Numbered from the stretch's first letter, positions 27,919 to 36,771 are shown. The stretch: 64,000 nt of DNA from CAVPUA01 sp963708805 (GCA_963708805.1 CAVPUA010000003.1:1364001-1428000); one strand, 5' to 3'. A program made the numbers and translations. The notes: generated by a model from the sequence alone, not told the origin.

Positions 27919-28946
27919 CGACGGCGCGCTGCGGCGGTGGCTGCCGCATCGGGCCTGGGGGCGGTCGCGATCGTCCTGGCCGTCGTCGCGATCGCCGACG
28001 ATCGGCACGCGCTCGCCCGGGCCGTGCGCGACATCGGCCCGGCCGCGCTGGCCGGATCGGCGCTGGCCGCGTTCGTCGGCGTCGCCGTGACCGTCCTGCA
28101 TCTGGTGGCAGGTGCTGGCCGGTCTCGACGCACCGGTTCCCTTGCCGACCGCGGTGCGGGTGCTCTTCCCCAGTCAGTTGGGCAAGTACCTGCCCGGAGC
28201 GCTGTGGCCGGTCGTGGCCCAGATGGAGTTCGGCCGCCGCCGGGGCATCAGCCGGCGGCGGATGCTGTCGGCCAACGCGCTCACCCTGGTGGTCAGCGTC
28301 GCCGTCGGGCTCGTGGTCGCCGCCGCCTGCCTGCCGACGTCCAGCGCCGAGGCGTTGCGCCGCTACTGGTGGACCTTCGTCGTTCCTGCCCCTGCTCGCG
28401 TTGTTGCTCGTGCCCCGCGTGGTGCCGGGCGTCGTCGACTGGATCTTCGCTCGTCTCGGCCGCGAGCCGCTCGATGCCCGCCTGCCGGTGGCCGCCAGCC
28501 TCAAGGCGTCGGGTTGGTGCGTGCTGAACTGGCTCGGTCTGGGCCTGCACGTCTACCTGCTGGCCCGACCCTTCGGCGCCGGCGGCGCGCAGGCCCTGCT
28601 CGCCGCCGTCGGGGGCACCGCGCTGGCCGTCTGCGCCGGCATCCTGTTCATCCCGGCGCCGGCGGGCGCGGGCATACGCGACGCGGTGCTCGTGCTCACG
28701 CTGACGCCGTCGATCGGCGCGACCCACGCCTTGGCCGTCGCCCTGTTGTCGCGCGCGATCCTGATCGTCGTCGACCTCGTCCTAGCCGGGCTGGCCCTGC
28801 TCGTGCCCGATCCGACGGCGCAGGAGCACGCGGTAGACCAGCAGCCGCACCCGATCGGGAACCAGCCGCACCGGCACTCGGATCGTCGCGCCGAGCAGCG
28901 CCTGCGGCCGGGTCAGGAACCCGATCCGGACGAAGGCACGCAGTAG
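27915..28946 (+). CDS. LPG synthase TM / UPF0104-like membrane protein (frame broken)
   Basis: About 343 residues with eight or so membrane helices. After correction it starts MTTARLRRWLPHRAWG-like and continues AVAIVLAVVAIADDRHALAR. The family signature is LFPSQLGKYLPGALWPVVAQ followed by EFGRRRGISRRRMLSANALT, which is the conserved cytoplasmic motif of the lysylphosphatidylglycerol-synthase TM/AglD group. Later parts are LLARPFGAGGAQALLAAVGG and ILFIPAPAGAGIRDAVLVLT. Such proteins are often flippase-like partners of glycan loci. The frame stays open for 165 bases into the convergent GT2 gene, so the real stop may lie nearer 28800-28840 if a base is wrong there. Confidence 0.7.
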   Translation: MTTARCGGGCRIGPGGGRDRPGRRRDRRRSARARPGRARHRPGRAGRIGAGRVRRRRRDRPASGGRCWPVSTHRFPCRPRCGCSSPVSWASTCPERCGRSWPRWSSAAAGASAGGGCCRPTRSPWWSASPSGSWSPPPACRRPAPRRCAATGGPSSFLPLLALLLVPRVVPGVVDWIFARLGREPLDARLPVAASLKASGWCVLNWLGLGLHVYLLARPFGAGGAQALLAAVGGTALAVCAGILFIPAPAGAGIRDAVLVLTLTPSIGATHALAVALLSRAILIVVDLVLAGLALLVPDPTAQEHAVDQQPHPIGNQPHRHSDRRAEQRLRPGQEPDPDEGTQ

Positions 28947-29621
28947 GCCGATCTCGGTCCGCGCGTAGCTCAGGCCGCCGCGCCGACGACCTTGGGCGAG
29001 GCCGGCTCGCATGCGCACGAGGACCTCGGGGAGGTTGTCGAGCTGTCGGCCCGCGGCGAGCAGTTTGGCCCACAGGAAGTAGTCCTCGAGCCCGATGAAT
29101 CCGGTGTACCCACCGACCGCCCGGACGTCGCTCAGCCGGAACATGACGGCTGGATGGTTCAGCGGCGAACGCCACCGCGCGGCGCGAGTCACGACGTCGA
29201 CGCCGATCGGGACTGTCCTTATCGCATAAGGGTTTTCGGGATCGTCGACGAACTCGGAGACATAGCCGCTGAGCGCCGCGAGTTCGGGTCGTGCCGCCAT
29301 CGCGGCGACCTGCCGGGCCAAGCGATCGAGCTCGTTCACATCGTCACTGTCGGCCCGGGCGACGAGCTCGTGGTCGCAGTGCGCGAGCCCGGCCTGCAGC
29401 GCTGCGCTCAGCCCCACGTTGACGGGCAGGGCGATGCGGGTCAAGGTCGGGTCGGCGTCGAGTACGGCGCGCACGTCGTCGGACAGCGGGCCGTCTTCGA
29501 CCACGACGACCTGGGCCGCCGGCCGCGTCTGATCGGCGACGCTGCGCAGCGCCTGCTCGAGCCATTCGGCCCGGTCGCCCGCGTACACGGCCATCAGCAC
29601 GCTGACCTGGTCAGCCCCCAT
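28782..29621 (-). CDS. GT2 family glycosyltransferase
   Basis: 279 residues, inverting GT-A transferase with frame intact. SVLMAVYAGDRAEWLEQALR, VVVVEDGPLSDDVRAVLDAD, LPVNVGLSAALQAGLAHCDH and the metal site LVARADSDDVNELDRLARQ are all present, with FIGLEDYFLWAKLLAAGRQL as the catalytic-base region (E-D-Y). Start at ATG 29621 (MGADQVSVLMAVYAG) overlaps the stop of the rhamnosyltransferase upstream by 11 bases. The donor sugar is not known. The C-terminus has a basic amphipathic stretch (LVPDRVRLLVYRVLLRR) likely to touch the membrane. Confidence 0.88.
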   Translation of the reverse strand: MGADQVSVLMAVYAGDRAEWLEQALRSVADQTRPAAQVVVVEDGPLSDDVRAVLDADPTLTRIALPVNVGLSAALQAGLAHCDHELVARADSDDVNELDRLARQVAAMAARPELAALSGYVSEFVDDPENPYAIRTVPIGVDVVTRAARWRSPLNHPAVMFRLSDVRAVGGYTGFIGLEDYFLWAKLLAAGRQLDNLPEVLVRMRAGLAQGRRRGGLSYARTEIGLLRAFVRIGFLTRPQALLGATIRVPVRLVPDRVRLLVYRVLLRRRIGHEQGQPG

Positions 29622-30526
29622 CCGGGCCGCCTCGCTGCCGCACGCCGTCCCTGAGCCCGCGCACGGCGGCCCGCAGCCGCGCCCGGCGCTGTGGCACGAA
29701 GGCCATCAGCAGGCCCAGCTTGACGATCATCCGCCCGAAGTCGTGGACCTTCCACGCGAGCGGCACGTAGCCCCGCGTGTAGAGCCGCACTCGGTTTCGG
29801 TGCATGTAGTAGAGGCGGACGGGTGAATGAACGCGGATCAGATATCCGCCGGGCGCCCGTACGACGTGATCGCCGCGTCGGTGGCTCAAGGTCGTCGAGA
29901 AGGTGGCCAGCAGCGCGAAACCCCGCGCCCCGGCGGCGAAGCTCCAGTCGAAGTCGATGGAGTCGATGAACAGGCTCTCGTCGTTGAACCCGGCGGCGGG
30001 CAGGCGGCCCAGATCGACCATCGTGCCCGACGTGATGAGGAAGTCGACCTCGAAGAACTCGGTCACGGCATCGGCGGCCGAGCTGATCCGGCGGTTCCGG
30101 AGCAGTCGCAGCCGGGTGAAGTACTCGGGTTTGCCTTCGAGTTCGTCGACGATCGCCGGCCCGACCGCGATGACGGGACGGTCGCTCTCGTGGGGGGCGG
30201 TGAAGCCGCGCCGCAGCGTCGCGCACGAGGTCACCGGCCGGGATGCTGTCCTGGTCGAGCAGCAGCGCATAGCCCTCGGCGCCCTCGGCGGCCAGGCTGC
30301 GCAGCGCGGTGTTCAACGCGGCCGCCAGACCGGCATTCGTCCCGTCACCGACGACCCGGACCAACGGCTCGGCGAGAAGGGCCGTCTCTTCCAGTGCCGC
30401 CGCGCCGCCGCCGTTGTCGTAGTACACGACCGCGTCGACCTGATCGCGCAGGGCCTGGAACTGCGCGGAGAGCAGTTCGGCCTCCGGCCGGTAGAGGACG
30501 ACGATCGCGGTGACGCCGGCGGGCAC
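29611..30526 (-). CDS. wbbL: Rhamnosyltransferase-like GT2 (WbbL-type) (frame broken near 30205)
   Basis: About 304 residues. GTG at 30526 has a perfect AGGAGG at 30540-30535, eight bases upstream, which decides the start (VPAGVTAIVVLYRPEAELLS). Motifs are VDAVVYYDNGGGAAALEE, TNAGLAAALNTALRSLAAEG and the donor-site ALLLDQDSIPAGDL, as in RfbF/WbbL rhamnosyltransferases. After an indel the frame resumes FTAPHESDRPVIAVGPAIVD, then FEVDFLITSGTMVDLGRLPA and FIDSIDFDWSFAAGARGFAL. In mycobacteria wbbL lies next to manB and rmlD and adds rhamnose to the cell-wall linker. Here it is divergent from manB, with the sugar-donor genes 13 kb away. Symbol by context and motif, not proven. Confidence 0.75.
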
Positions 30527-30605
30527 TGGTCGAACCTCCTGTGAGATCGGACCCGGATTGGTGGTCAAGCGTCGGGCAACGATCCGATGGAGGCTATCGG
30601 ATCGG

Positions 30606-30618
30606 TACCCTCACTCGG
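30606..30618 (+). promoter_or_regulatory. Candidate -10 giving a leaderless manB mRNA
   Basis: TACCCT at 30606-30611 lies seven bases before the GTG at 30618, which has no Shine-Dalgarno. This matches the leaderless arrangement also seen at 4667 and 61706. No clear -35. Confidence 0.4.
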
Positions 30619-31700
30619 TGACAGCAGACATGGCTGACGTCGACGCGATCGTCCTGGTCGGTGGCCTGGGCAAGCGCCTGCGGCCCCTCACGCTCTCGGC
30701 GCCCAAGCCGATGCTCCCGACGGCCGGCGTTCCGCTGATGACCCATCTGCTGTCGCGGATCCGGGACGCCGGGGTCACGCACGTGGTGCTCGGCACCAGT
30801 TACCGAGCCGAGGTCTTCGAAGGTTATTTCGGCGACGGCGCCACGCTCGGCCTCGAACTCGAGTACGTCGTCGAGTCCGAGCCGTTGGGCACCGGCGGGG
30901 GCATCCGCAACGTCGCCCACCGGCTCCGCGGCGACACCGCGCTCGTGTTCAACGGCGATGTCCTGAGCGGCGTCGACCTCGGGCGCCTCGTCCAGGCCCA
31001 TCGCGACACCGCCGCCGACGTCTCGCTGTACCTGACCAAGGTCGAGGACCCGCGCGCCTTCGGCTGCGTGCCGACCGACGACGACGGGCGGGTCACCGCA
31101 TTCCTCGAGAAGGAACCGAATCCGGTCACCGACCAGATCAACGCCGGCGTCTACGTGTTCCGCCGGTCCGTCCTCGAGTCGATCCCGCCCGGACGGCCGG
31201 TCTCGGTCGAGCGCGAGACGTTCCCCCAGCTGCTGGAGTCCGGCGCGACGGTCTGCGGCCACGTGGACACCGGGTACTGGCGAGATCTGGGTACCCCCCG
31301 CGACTTCATCGAGGGCTCGGCCGATCTGGTGCGCGGAATCGCGCCCACCGGAGCGCTCCCGGGGCCGGTCGGCCCGGCGCTCGTGCTGCCGGACGCGATC
31401 ATCGCCCGGGACGCGATCCTGACCGGAGGCAGCACGATCGGCGTCGGCTGCGAGATCGGCGCGGGAGCGGTCATCGACGGCAGCGTGCTGTTCGACGGGG
31501 CGCGGGTCGCGGCCGGCGCGTGCGTGGTGGGCAGCGTGGTCGGCGCGGGCGCGAGCGTGGGGGAACGGACGGTCCTGCGGGACGCGGTGATCGGTGACCG
31601 GGCATGGCTCGGGTGCGACCTCGAGCTGATCGGCGGCGCGCGGGTATGGCCGGCGGCCGAGCTGGCCGACGGTTCGGTGAGATTCTCAGCGGATGGCTGA
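30618..31700 (+). CDS. manB: Mannose-1-phosphate guanylyltransferase
   Basis: Makes GDP-mannose from mannose-1-phosphate and GTP for cell-wall and lipid mannosylation. 360 residues, frame intact. N-terminal nucleotidyltransferase signature LVGGLGKRLRPLTLSAPKP, then VILGTSY-type GVTHVVLGTSYRAEVFEGYF, PLGTGGGIRNVAHRLRGDTA, VFNGDVLSGVDLGRLV and FGCVPTDDDGRVTAFLEKEP. A C-terminal left-handed beta-helix (GGSTIGVGCEIGAGAVIDGS) follows. It closely follows the M. tuberculosis ManB (Rv3264c) pattern throughout. GTG 30618 is chosen (VTADMADVDAIVLVGG); ATG 30630 is the alternative. It overlaps the start of the AlkA gene. Confidence 0.93.
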   Translation: MTADMADVDAIVLVGGLGKRLRPLTLSAPKPMLPTAGVPLMTHLLSRIRDAGVTHVVLGTSYRAEVFEGYFGDGATLGLELEYVVESEPLGTGGGIRNVAHRLRGDTALVFNGDVLSGVDLGRLVQAHRDTAADVSLYLTKVEDPRAFGCVPTDDDGRVTAFLEKEPNPVTDQINAGVYVFRRSVLESIPPGRPVSVERETFPQLLESGATVCGHVDTGYWRDLGTPRDFIEGSADLVRGIAPTGALPGPVGPALVLPDAIIARDAILTGGSTIGVGCEIGAGAVIDGSVLFDGARVAAGACVVGSVVGAGASVGERTVLRDAVIGDRAWLGCDLELIGGARVWPAAELADGSVRFSADG

Positions 31701-32607
31701 TTCCGTGATCCGGCGGTGCTGGCGGCCGGGACGCCCGGTCGATCTGCGCCGCACGCTCGGGCCACTGCGCCGCGGAGCGGGCGACCCCTCGATCCGCATC
31801 GACGGCGACACGGCCCGGTGGGCCAGCCGCACACCCGAGGGCCCCGGCACCCTTGCCCTCGAACTGGTCGGCGCGGATGTCGACTGCCGCGCGTGGGGGC
31901 CCGGCGCGCGCTGGCTGCTCGACGGCGTCCCGCGGCTGCTCGGTTCCGAGGACGACTGGTCGCGTCTCGACCTGTCGGCCTATCCCGCGCTGGCCGAGGT
32001 GCGCCGCGGCGTCCCCGGTTTGCGCCTGCCCTTCACCGGTCGGGTGCTCGAGGCGCTCGTCCCGGCGGTGCTCGAGCAGCGCGTCACCGGCGGCGAGGCG
32101 CACCGCTCGTGGCGCACGTTGCTCTACCGCTTCGGCAGCGTCGCGCCCGGCCCGTTCGACGACCTGCGGCTGGCGCCGGACGCGGCCGAACTGCTGCAGA
32201 TCCCGACCTGGGACTGGCACCGGATGGGCGTCGAGGCGGCGCGGCAACGGCCCATCCGGGCCGCGGCAACCGTGGCCGGACGCCTCGAGGAATGCGTCGA
32301 CCTGGCGCCCGACGCGGCCTACGCCCGGTTGCGCGTCCTGCCCGGCGTCGGAGCGTGGACGGCGGCCGAGACGTTGCAGCGGGCCGTCGGACACCCTGAT
32401 CTGGTCAGCGTGGGCGACTTCCATCTGCATGATCTGGTCGTCTTTGCGCTGACCGGGCGCCCGCGGGGCGGCGACGAGGAGATGATGGAGCTGCTCGGGC
32501 CGTACGCCGGTCAGCGGCAACGGGTCGTGCGGCTGATCGAGATCTCCGGCGTGCGAAAGCCCCGCTTCGGCCCGCGGTACAGCCCGCTCGACTTCCGGGC
32601 GATGTGA
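31693..32607 (+). CDS. AlkA-like DNA-3-methyladenine glycosylase
   Basis: 304 residues. HhH-GPD base-excision enzyme removing alkylated bases. The helix-hairpin-helix and catalytic Asp are in LRVLPGVGAWTAAETLQRAV and LVSVGDFHLHDLVVFALTG, where D in VGDFHL is the nucleophile-activating residue. Also VLEALVPAVLEQRVTGGEAH and the specific LLGPYAGQRQRVVRLIEISG. Starts eight bases inside the end of manB. It is next to, and overlaps by TGATG, an HD protein. Confidence 0.88.
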   Translation: MADSVIRRCWRPGRPVDLRRTLGPLRRGAGDPSIRIDGDTARWASRTPEGPGTLALELVGADVDCRAWGPGARWLLDGVPRLLGSEDDWSRLDLSAYPALAEVRRGVPGLRLPFTGRVLEALVPAVLEQRVTGGEAHRSWRTLLYRFGSVAPGPFDDLRLAPDAAELLQIPTWDWHRMGVEAARQRPIRAAATVAGRLEECVDLAPDAAYARLRVLPGVGAWTAAETLQRAVGHPDLVSVGDFHLHDLVVFALTGRPRGGDEEMMELLGPYAGQRQRVVRLIEISGVRKPRFGPRYSPLDFRAM

Positions 32608-33194
32608 TGTCACCGAACGAGGTCGACACCGCGGCGGCCCGGCTGGCCCTCGAGGTGGCCCGCGAGTTCCAGGCGCCGGCCCTGGTGAATCACTGCCGTC
32701 GCGCGTACCTGTTCGCGGCCGCCTACGCCGAGGCGCACGCCATCGCATTCGACGCCGAGCTGCTCTACGTCGCGTCGATGGTGCACGATCTCGGCCTGGT
32801 GGCCGAGTTCGACAGCCATACGCTCGACTTCGAGCAGGCCGGGGGGAGCGTGGGCTGGGTGTTCGCGGCCGGGCTGGGGTGGCCGGTCGATCGTCGGACT
32901 CGGGTGACCGAGATCGTCGTCCGGCACATGTGGCCCGAGGTCGACCCGCAGTTCGATCCCGAGGGCCACTTGCTGGAGGTCGCGACCAGCCTCGACATCT
33001 CAGGCGCGCGCGCCGATGCCTGGCCGGCGGCGCTGCGTGCTGACATCGTTGAGCAGTTCCCGCGCCTCGACCTCGCCGAGAGGTTCACTCGGTGCTTCGG
33101 GGACCAGGCTCGGCGCAAGCCCGCGAGCGCGGCCGCCCGATCCGTCGACAGCGGGATCGCCGAGCGGATGCGGGCCAACCCGCTCGAGCATTAG
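32607..33194 (+). CDS. HD-domain protein
   Basis: 195 residues. Metal-dependent phosphohydrolase fold with H in LVNHCRRAYLFAAAYAEAH and the HD pair in VASMVHDLGLVAEFDSHTLD, and a later H in IVVRHMWPEVDPQF. The pattern is like the cyanamide-hydratase-type HD family, but the substrate is not known. ATG 32607 overlaps the AlkA stop (TGATG), so the two are probably co-expressed. GTG 32604 is possible. Confidence 0.8.
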   Translation: MSPNEVDTAAARLALEVAREFQAPALVNHCRRAYLFAAAYAEAHAIAFDAELLYVASMVHDLGLVAEFDSHTLDFEQAGGSVGWVFAAGLGWPVDRRTRVTEIVVRHMWPEVDPQFDPEGHLLEVATSLDISGARADAWPAALRADIVEQFPRLDLAERFTRCFGDQARRKPASAAARSVDSGIAERMRANPLEH

Positions 33195-33213
33195 CCCCGT
33201 ACTGGAATAGGGC

Positions 33214-33630
33214 ATGCTGAACGCCGTGGATCCCCTGGTTCAGCGACTCGAAGCGCTCCCCAAGCGCGGGTCGTACGCCGTCACCGTCGTGCTCGACGAC
33301 GGGCAGGAGCGGATCCTGGTCGTCACCTTCGTCGACGGCCTGCCCGCGCTGCCCGAGGCGAACCGGCCCGAGGGGTGGGCGGCCGACTCGGAGTCGGCGC
33401 GCGCGCTGCTGGCGGCGGTGATGGCGCTGCACGAGGCGCGGGCGATCGCCGGTGCCGGTCGCGCCCAGCTGGTGGACGTCGACGGGGGATGGGACGTCAG
33501 CATCGGCAACGTGATCCTGGCCGCGGACGGTGAGCCGCGGTGCGTGTCACACGGCGAGATGAGCGCCGAGGTCGGCGTGTGGACGTGCCCCGAGTGCGGG
33601 GCGGCCGCGATGTTCGCCAGCGGCCAGTAA
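33214..33630 (+). CDS. Uncharacterised protein with C-terminal zinc-knuckle-like cysteines
   Basis: 138 residues, not recognised. Mostly a mixed alpha/beta domain beginning LVQRLEALPKRGSYAVTVVL and DDGQERILVVTFVDGLPALP. At the C-terminus RCVSHGEMSAEVG and VWTCPECGAAAMF give C-x2-H and C-x2-C, which could bind one zinc. GTG 33226 (VDPLVQRLEA) is an alternative start to ATG 33214. It lies 20 bases after the HD gene and is convergent with the serine hydrolase. Frame and codon use are normal for the window. Confidence 0.65.
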   Translation: MLNAVDPLVQRLEALPKRGSYAVTVVLDDGQERILVVTFVDGLPALPEANRPEGWAADSESARALLAAVMALHEARAIAGAGRAQLVDVDGGWDVSIGNVILAADGEPRCVSHGEMSAEVGVWTCPECGAAAMFASGQ

Positions 33631-33638
33631 CTCCGCGA

Positions 33639-34459
33639 CTAGTAGCTCGCCAGCACCGCGTCCGACAAGGCCGGCCAGGCCGAGATCGCCCAGGGGCCGA
33701 ACGGCTCGTCGGCCAGCGCGACCAGTCCGAGCCCGCGCCCCGGGTCGACCCACATCATCGTTCCGCTCTGACCGAAGTGCCCGTACGTCGCCGGGGAGTT
33801 GTCGGCGCCCGTCCAGTGCGGATGCTTCGTGCCGCGGATCTCGAACCCGAGGCCCCAGTCGTTCGGATCCTGGCCGCCATAACCCGGCAGCACACCGCGC
33901 AGGCCCGGGTACTGCACCGACGTCGCGTCGGCGTAGGTGCTCGGATGCAGCAGCCGGGCCGGCGCGATCATCTCGGCCAGGACGCGCGCGAGGTCGGCGA
34001 CGGTGGATCGCCCGTCCCGCGCGGCCGAGCCGGGCAGCGACGTCGAGGTCAGCCCGAGCGGGACGCACACCGCCTGGTCGAGATAGGCGGCGAAATCGAT
34101 CTCGGTCGCGTCGGCCACGAGCTGGGCGGCCAGTTCGATCCCGACGTTGGAGTAGACCCGCCGCACCGCGGGCGGGAACGACCGCAGCCGACCCTCGGGG
34201 GCGATCCCCGACGCGTGCGCGAGCAGGTGACGGACAGGTGGCTCCGGGCAGCAGTTGCTCGTCGGCCGGGTCCGACAGCTCGAGCGCTCCCTCTTCGGTG
34301 GCGACCAGGATCGCCAACGCCGACAGCGGTTTGGTCACCGACGCGAGGTCGAAGATCCGGTCGAGGTCGCCGTGGGTGGCGACGATGCCCTCGCCGGTGA
34401 CCACCGCCGCCGCCGCGTGGGCGACCGGCCACGACGCGACCGCGTCGAGCGCCGCTCAC
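33639..34459 (-). CDS. Serine beta-lactamase-like hydrolase (family S12) (frame broken)
   Basis: About 273 residues. Penicillin-binding-protein/beta-lactamase fold: SxxK in FDLASVTKPLSALAILVATE, YxN in RVYSNVGIELAAQLVADA, and the HxG box in YGHFGQSGTMMWVDPGRGLG. It likely acts as an esterase or peptidase; the small size and lack of a signal peptide argue against true antibiotic resistance. Inserted bases near 34235 and 34450 break the frame. GTG 34459 overlaps the Nudix stop (GTGA), making it the last gene of a reverse run that includes the F420 genes. Confidence 0.82.
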
Positions 34460-34962
34460 GACAGACGCCGGCGCGCCGCGTCGATGAGATCGCGGCAGAT
34501 CGGGCGCGGCGCCGTCGGGCAGGGCGTCCCAGCCGAACCAGCGCAGGTCGAGCGACTCGTCGCTGCGCACGGGTTCGGAGCCGGACGGGGCCACGGCGAG
34601 ATAACGCACGTCGAAGTGCCGGGTCGGGACGCCGAGCGAGCACGTGATCGGGTGCACGTCCAGCCCCAGCGGCACCGGGTCGAGGACGAGCGTCGGCGAG
34701 GCCGCTCTCTTCGCGCGCCTCGCGCGCCGCGACCGCCGAGCACCGACTCGTCGCCGGGCTCGCAGTGCCCGCCGAGCTGCAACCACATGCCGGCCCGCGG
34801 GTGCAGGGTCAGCAGCACCGTCCGGCGCGCCGGATCGATCACCAGCGCGCTCGCGGTCAGATGACCGGCCGCGCACGAGCGCCACATCGCGTCCGGCCGG
34901 GCGGCCAGGAAGCCCAGGTAGGCCTGCCGCAGGGCCGCCTGCTCGCCCGTTCGGGTGGCCAA
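34456..34962 (-). CDS. Nudix hydrolase, possibly the C-terminal part of a CofE-Nudix fusion (frame broken)
   Basis: Nudix fold: LTASALVIDPARRTVLLTLH, PRAGMWLQLGGHCEPGDESV giving the start of the Nudix box (G-x5-E), continued in another frame as REAREESG-type sequence, then DPVPLGLDVHPITCSLG, RHFDVRYLAVAPSGSEPVRS and LRWFGWDALPDGAAPDLP. N-terminal YLGFLAARPDAMWRSCAAGH is typical of actinobacterial Nudix proteins near fbiB. The 34962 start is a TTG with no good ribosome site, and the frame upstream is open, without a stop, into the CofE domain, so the two may be one protein. Several indels lie around 34500-34720. Confidence 0.7.
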   Translation of the reverse strand: MATRTGEQAALRQAYLGFLAARPDAMWRSCAAGHLTASALVIDPARRTVLLTLHPRAGMWLQLGGHCEPGDESVLGGRGARGARRERPRRRSSSTRCRWGWTCTRSRARSASRPGTSTCVISPWPRPAPNPCAATSRSTCAGSAGTPCPTAPRPICRDLIDAARRRLS

Positions 34963-35817
34963 CTCGGTGACGACCCGGACGGCGTCGGCGTGCAGCGCGG
35001 GCGCCGGTTCGAGGCGTCCGGCGGCGTCGGCCCGCCCGAGCTCGATCGCCTCGGCGTGCCCGAGCCGGAACAGGTCCTCGTCGGCATTGCGGACCAGGGC
35101 GGTGCTGCCCAGGCCGTCGTCGGGCAGCTTGCCGTCGCGTGGCCAGACCGCGCACGATCGCGACCGGGATACCGGTGAGCTTGCCCTTCACCAGATCGGC
35201 CGCCGACGGCGAGCTCGTCGGCGACGGCGACCTCGGTGACGTTCAGTTCGTTGCCGTGGACGTCGATGCGCCCGCGGGCGTCGAAGATCGCGCTGATGCC
35301 GGCCACGCCGATCGCGGTGTCGGTGATGCCGGCGCGCCAGGGGCGGCCCATCGAGTCGCTGATGATGACCCCGACGGTCACGCCGCGCCTGCTCGCGCAG
35401 CGCGTCTCGCAGCGCCTGCGCGGACGCGTCCGGGTTCGCCGGCAGCAGGGCCAGTTCGTCGCGGGCGACGTTCGAGGCATCGACACCGGCCGCGGCCATC
35501 ACCAGTCCGTGCCGGGTCTGCACGATGCGCAGGTCTCCGCGGGCGGCGACCACGCGGACCGTCTCGGCGTCGATGGCGGCGAAGCGGGCCGCCTCGCGGG
35601 CGGCCGGGTCGTCGCTGTCGAGTCGCACCAGCTGGCCCTCGATCTTGGAGATCACCTTCGACGTCACGACCAGCACGTCGCCGTCGCGCAACTCGGCGTT
35701 GGCGACGATCATCGAGGCGAGGTCGTCGCCCGCGTGCAGCTCGCCGATGCCGGTGATCGGCAGGATCTCGAGGTGCGTGGCCGAATGGTCGACTGACTCG
35801 GCCTGGTGTTCAGACAC
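34963..35817 (-). CDS. fbiB: Coenzyme F420-0:L-glutamate ligase (CofE domain of FbiB) (frame broken)
   Basis: Adds gamma-linked glutamates to F420-0 with GTP. Motifs are LEILPITGIGELHAGDDLAS, GDVLVVTSKVISKIEGQLV, ETVRVVAARGDLRIVQTRHG, then after an indel GVTVGVIISDSMGRPWRAGI and TDTAIGVAGISAIFDARGRI, and LPDDGLGSTALVRNADEDLF. GTG 35817 lies inside the end of fbiA, an eight-base overlap. Unlike mycobacterial FbiB there is no C-terminal nitroreductase (dehydro-F420-0 reductase) domain after residue ~255; a Nudix domain follows instead. The right boundary is arbitrary because the frame runs into the Nudix part. Confidence 0.82.
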
Positions 35818-36762
35818 CGGCCAGCTCACCCGCCGCCCGGACCATGGCAGCCGTCGCCTCGTCGTCGCTCATGTAGAGCGGCACGGCCCGGACCTCGACG
35901 CCGGGGACGACGGCCAGATCGGACTCGTCGATCGAGCCAGCCGTCGAGCACGCCGTCGGCCGAGCGCGCGCCGTAGTGCCGGCCGACGCCCTCGGCGCTG
36001 ACCTCGACGCCGATGACCGGCAGGCACGAGTCGGCCATCCCGCGCACCGGCGCGCCGCCGATGATCGGCGAGAAGCCCGACAACGGGCGCCGACGTCGAC
36101 CGGACGGCCTCCCGGATGCCGGGCACGGCGAGGATCGTGCCGATCGGACACGACCGGATTGCTCGGTGCGATCAGCACGAGGTCGGCGTCGGTCGATCGC
36201 GTCGAGCACGCCCGGGCGCGGCGACGGCCTCGTCCAGCCCGACCTGGACGAACGCCTGAGCCGGGACCGCCGCCCGGTGCTTGATCCACCACTCCTGGAA
36301 GTGGATCGCCCGGCGCGACGCCGTCGAGTTCGACCACCACATGCGTCTCGCACCGCTGGTCGGTCATCGGGAAGCAGCCGCACGCCCGGCTTCCACCGCT
36401 CACACAGGGCCGCGACGACGTCCGAGAGCGGGTAGCCGGCGTCGAGCAGCTGCGTTCGGACGAGGTGGGTCGCCAGGTCGAGGTCGCCCAGGCCGAACCA
36501 GGTCGGCTCCGAGCCGTAGATCGGCCAGTTGCTCTTTGACCCGCCAGCTCTCGTCCTGCCGCCCCCAGCCGCGCTCGGGGTCGATCCCGTCGCCGAGGGT
36601 GTACATCACGCTGTCGAGATCGGGGCAGATCCGCAGGGTGTACATCGTCACGTCGTCGCCGGTGTTGATGATGGCGGTGATGTCGGCGCCGGGGTGGGCC
36701 GCCCGAACGCCGCGCAGGAAGCGGGCGCCGCCGACACCTCCGGCCAGCACAGTTATTCGCAC
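35810..36762 (-). CDS. fbiA: 2-phospho-L-lactate/phosphoenolpyruvate transferase for F420 (FbiA/CofD) (frame broken)
   Basis: Joins Fo to the phospho-acid moiety to make (dehydro)F420-0. About 317 residues. N-terminal VLAGGVGGARFLRGVRA, IINTGDDVTMYTLRICPD, and SVMYTLGDGIDPERGWGR are the CofD motifs. Further on MTDQRCETHVVVELDGV, DLVLIAPSNPVVS, APVVGFSPIIGGAPVRGMAD (joined across an indel) and VVPGVEVRAVPLYMSDD. Indels near 36515, 36310, 36220, 36150 and 35940. Start is GTG 36762, nine bases after the DUF4031 stop, so it is probably translated from the same transcript. Confidence 0.88.
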
Positions 36763-36771
36763 CCTCAAAAC

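Noticed and set aside
26580..28946. 788-residue forward frame joining a GT4 start to a membrane protein end
   Set aside because: The middle is out-of-frame Arg/Gly-rich sequence. Two separate genes with an ATGA junction near 27915 explain it better.
17382..28946. Pseudogenised polysaccharide cluster
   Set aside because: The many frame breaks are single-base and the same kind occur in essential genes elsewhere in the window, with no premature stops by substitution and no deletions, so decay is unlikely.
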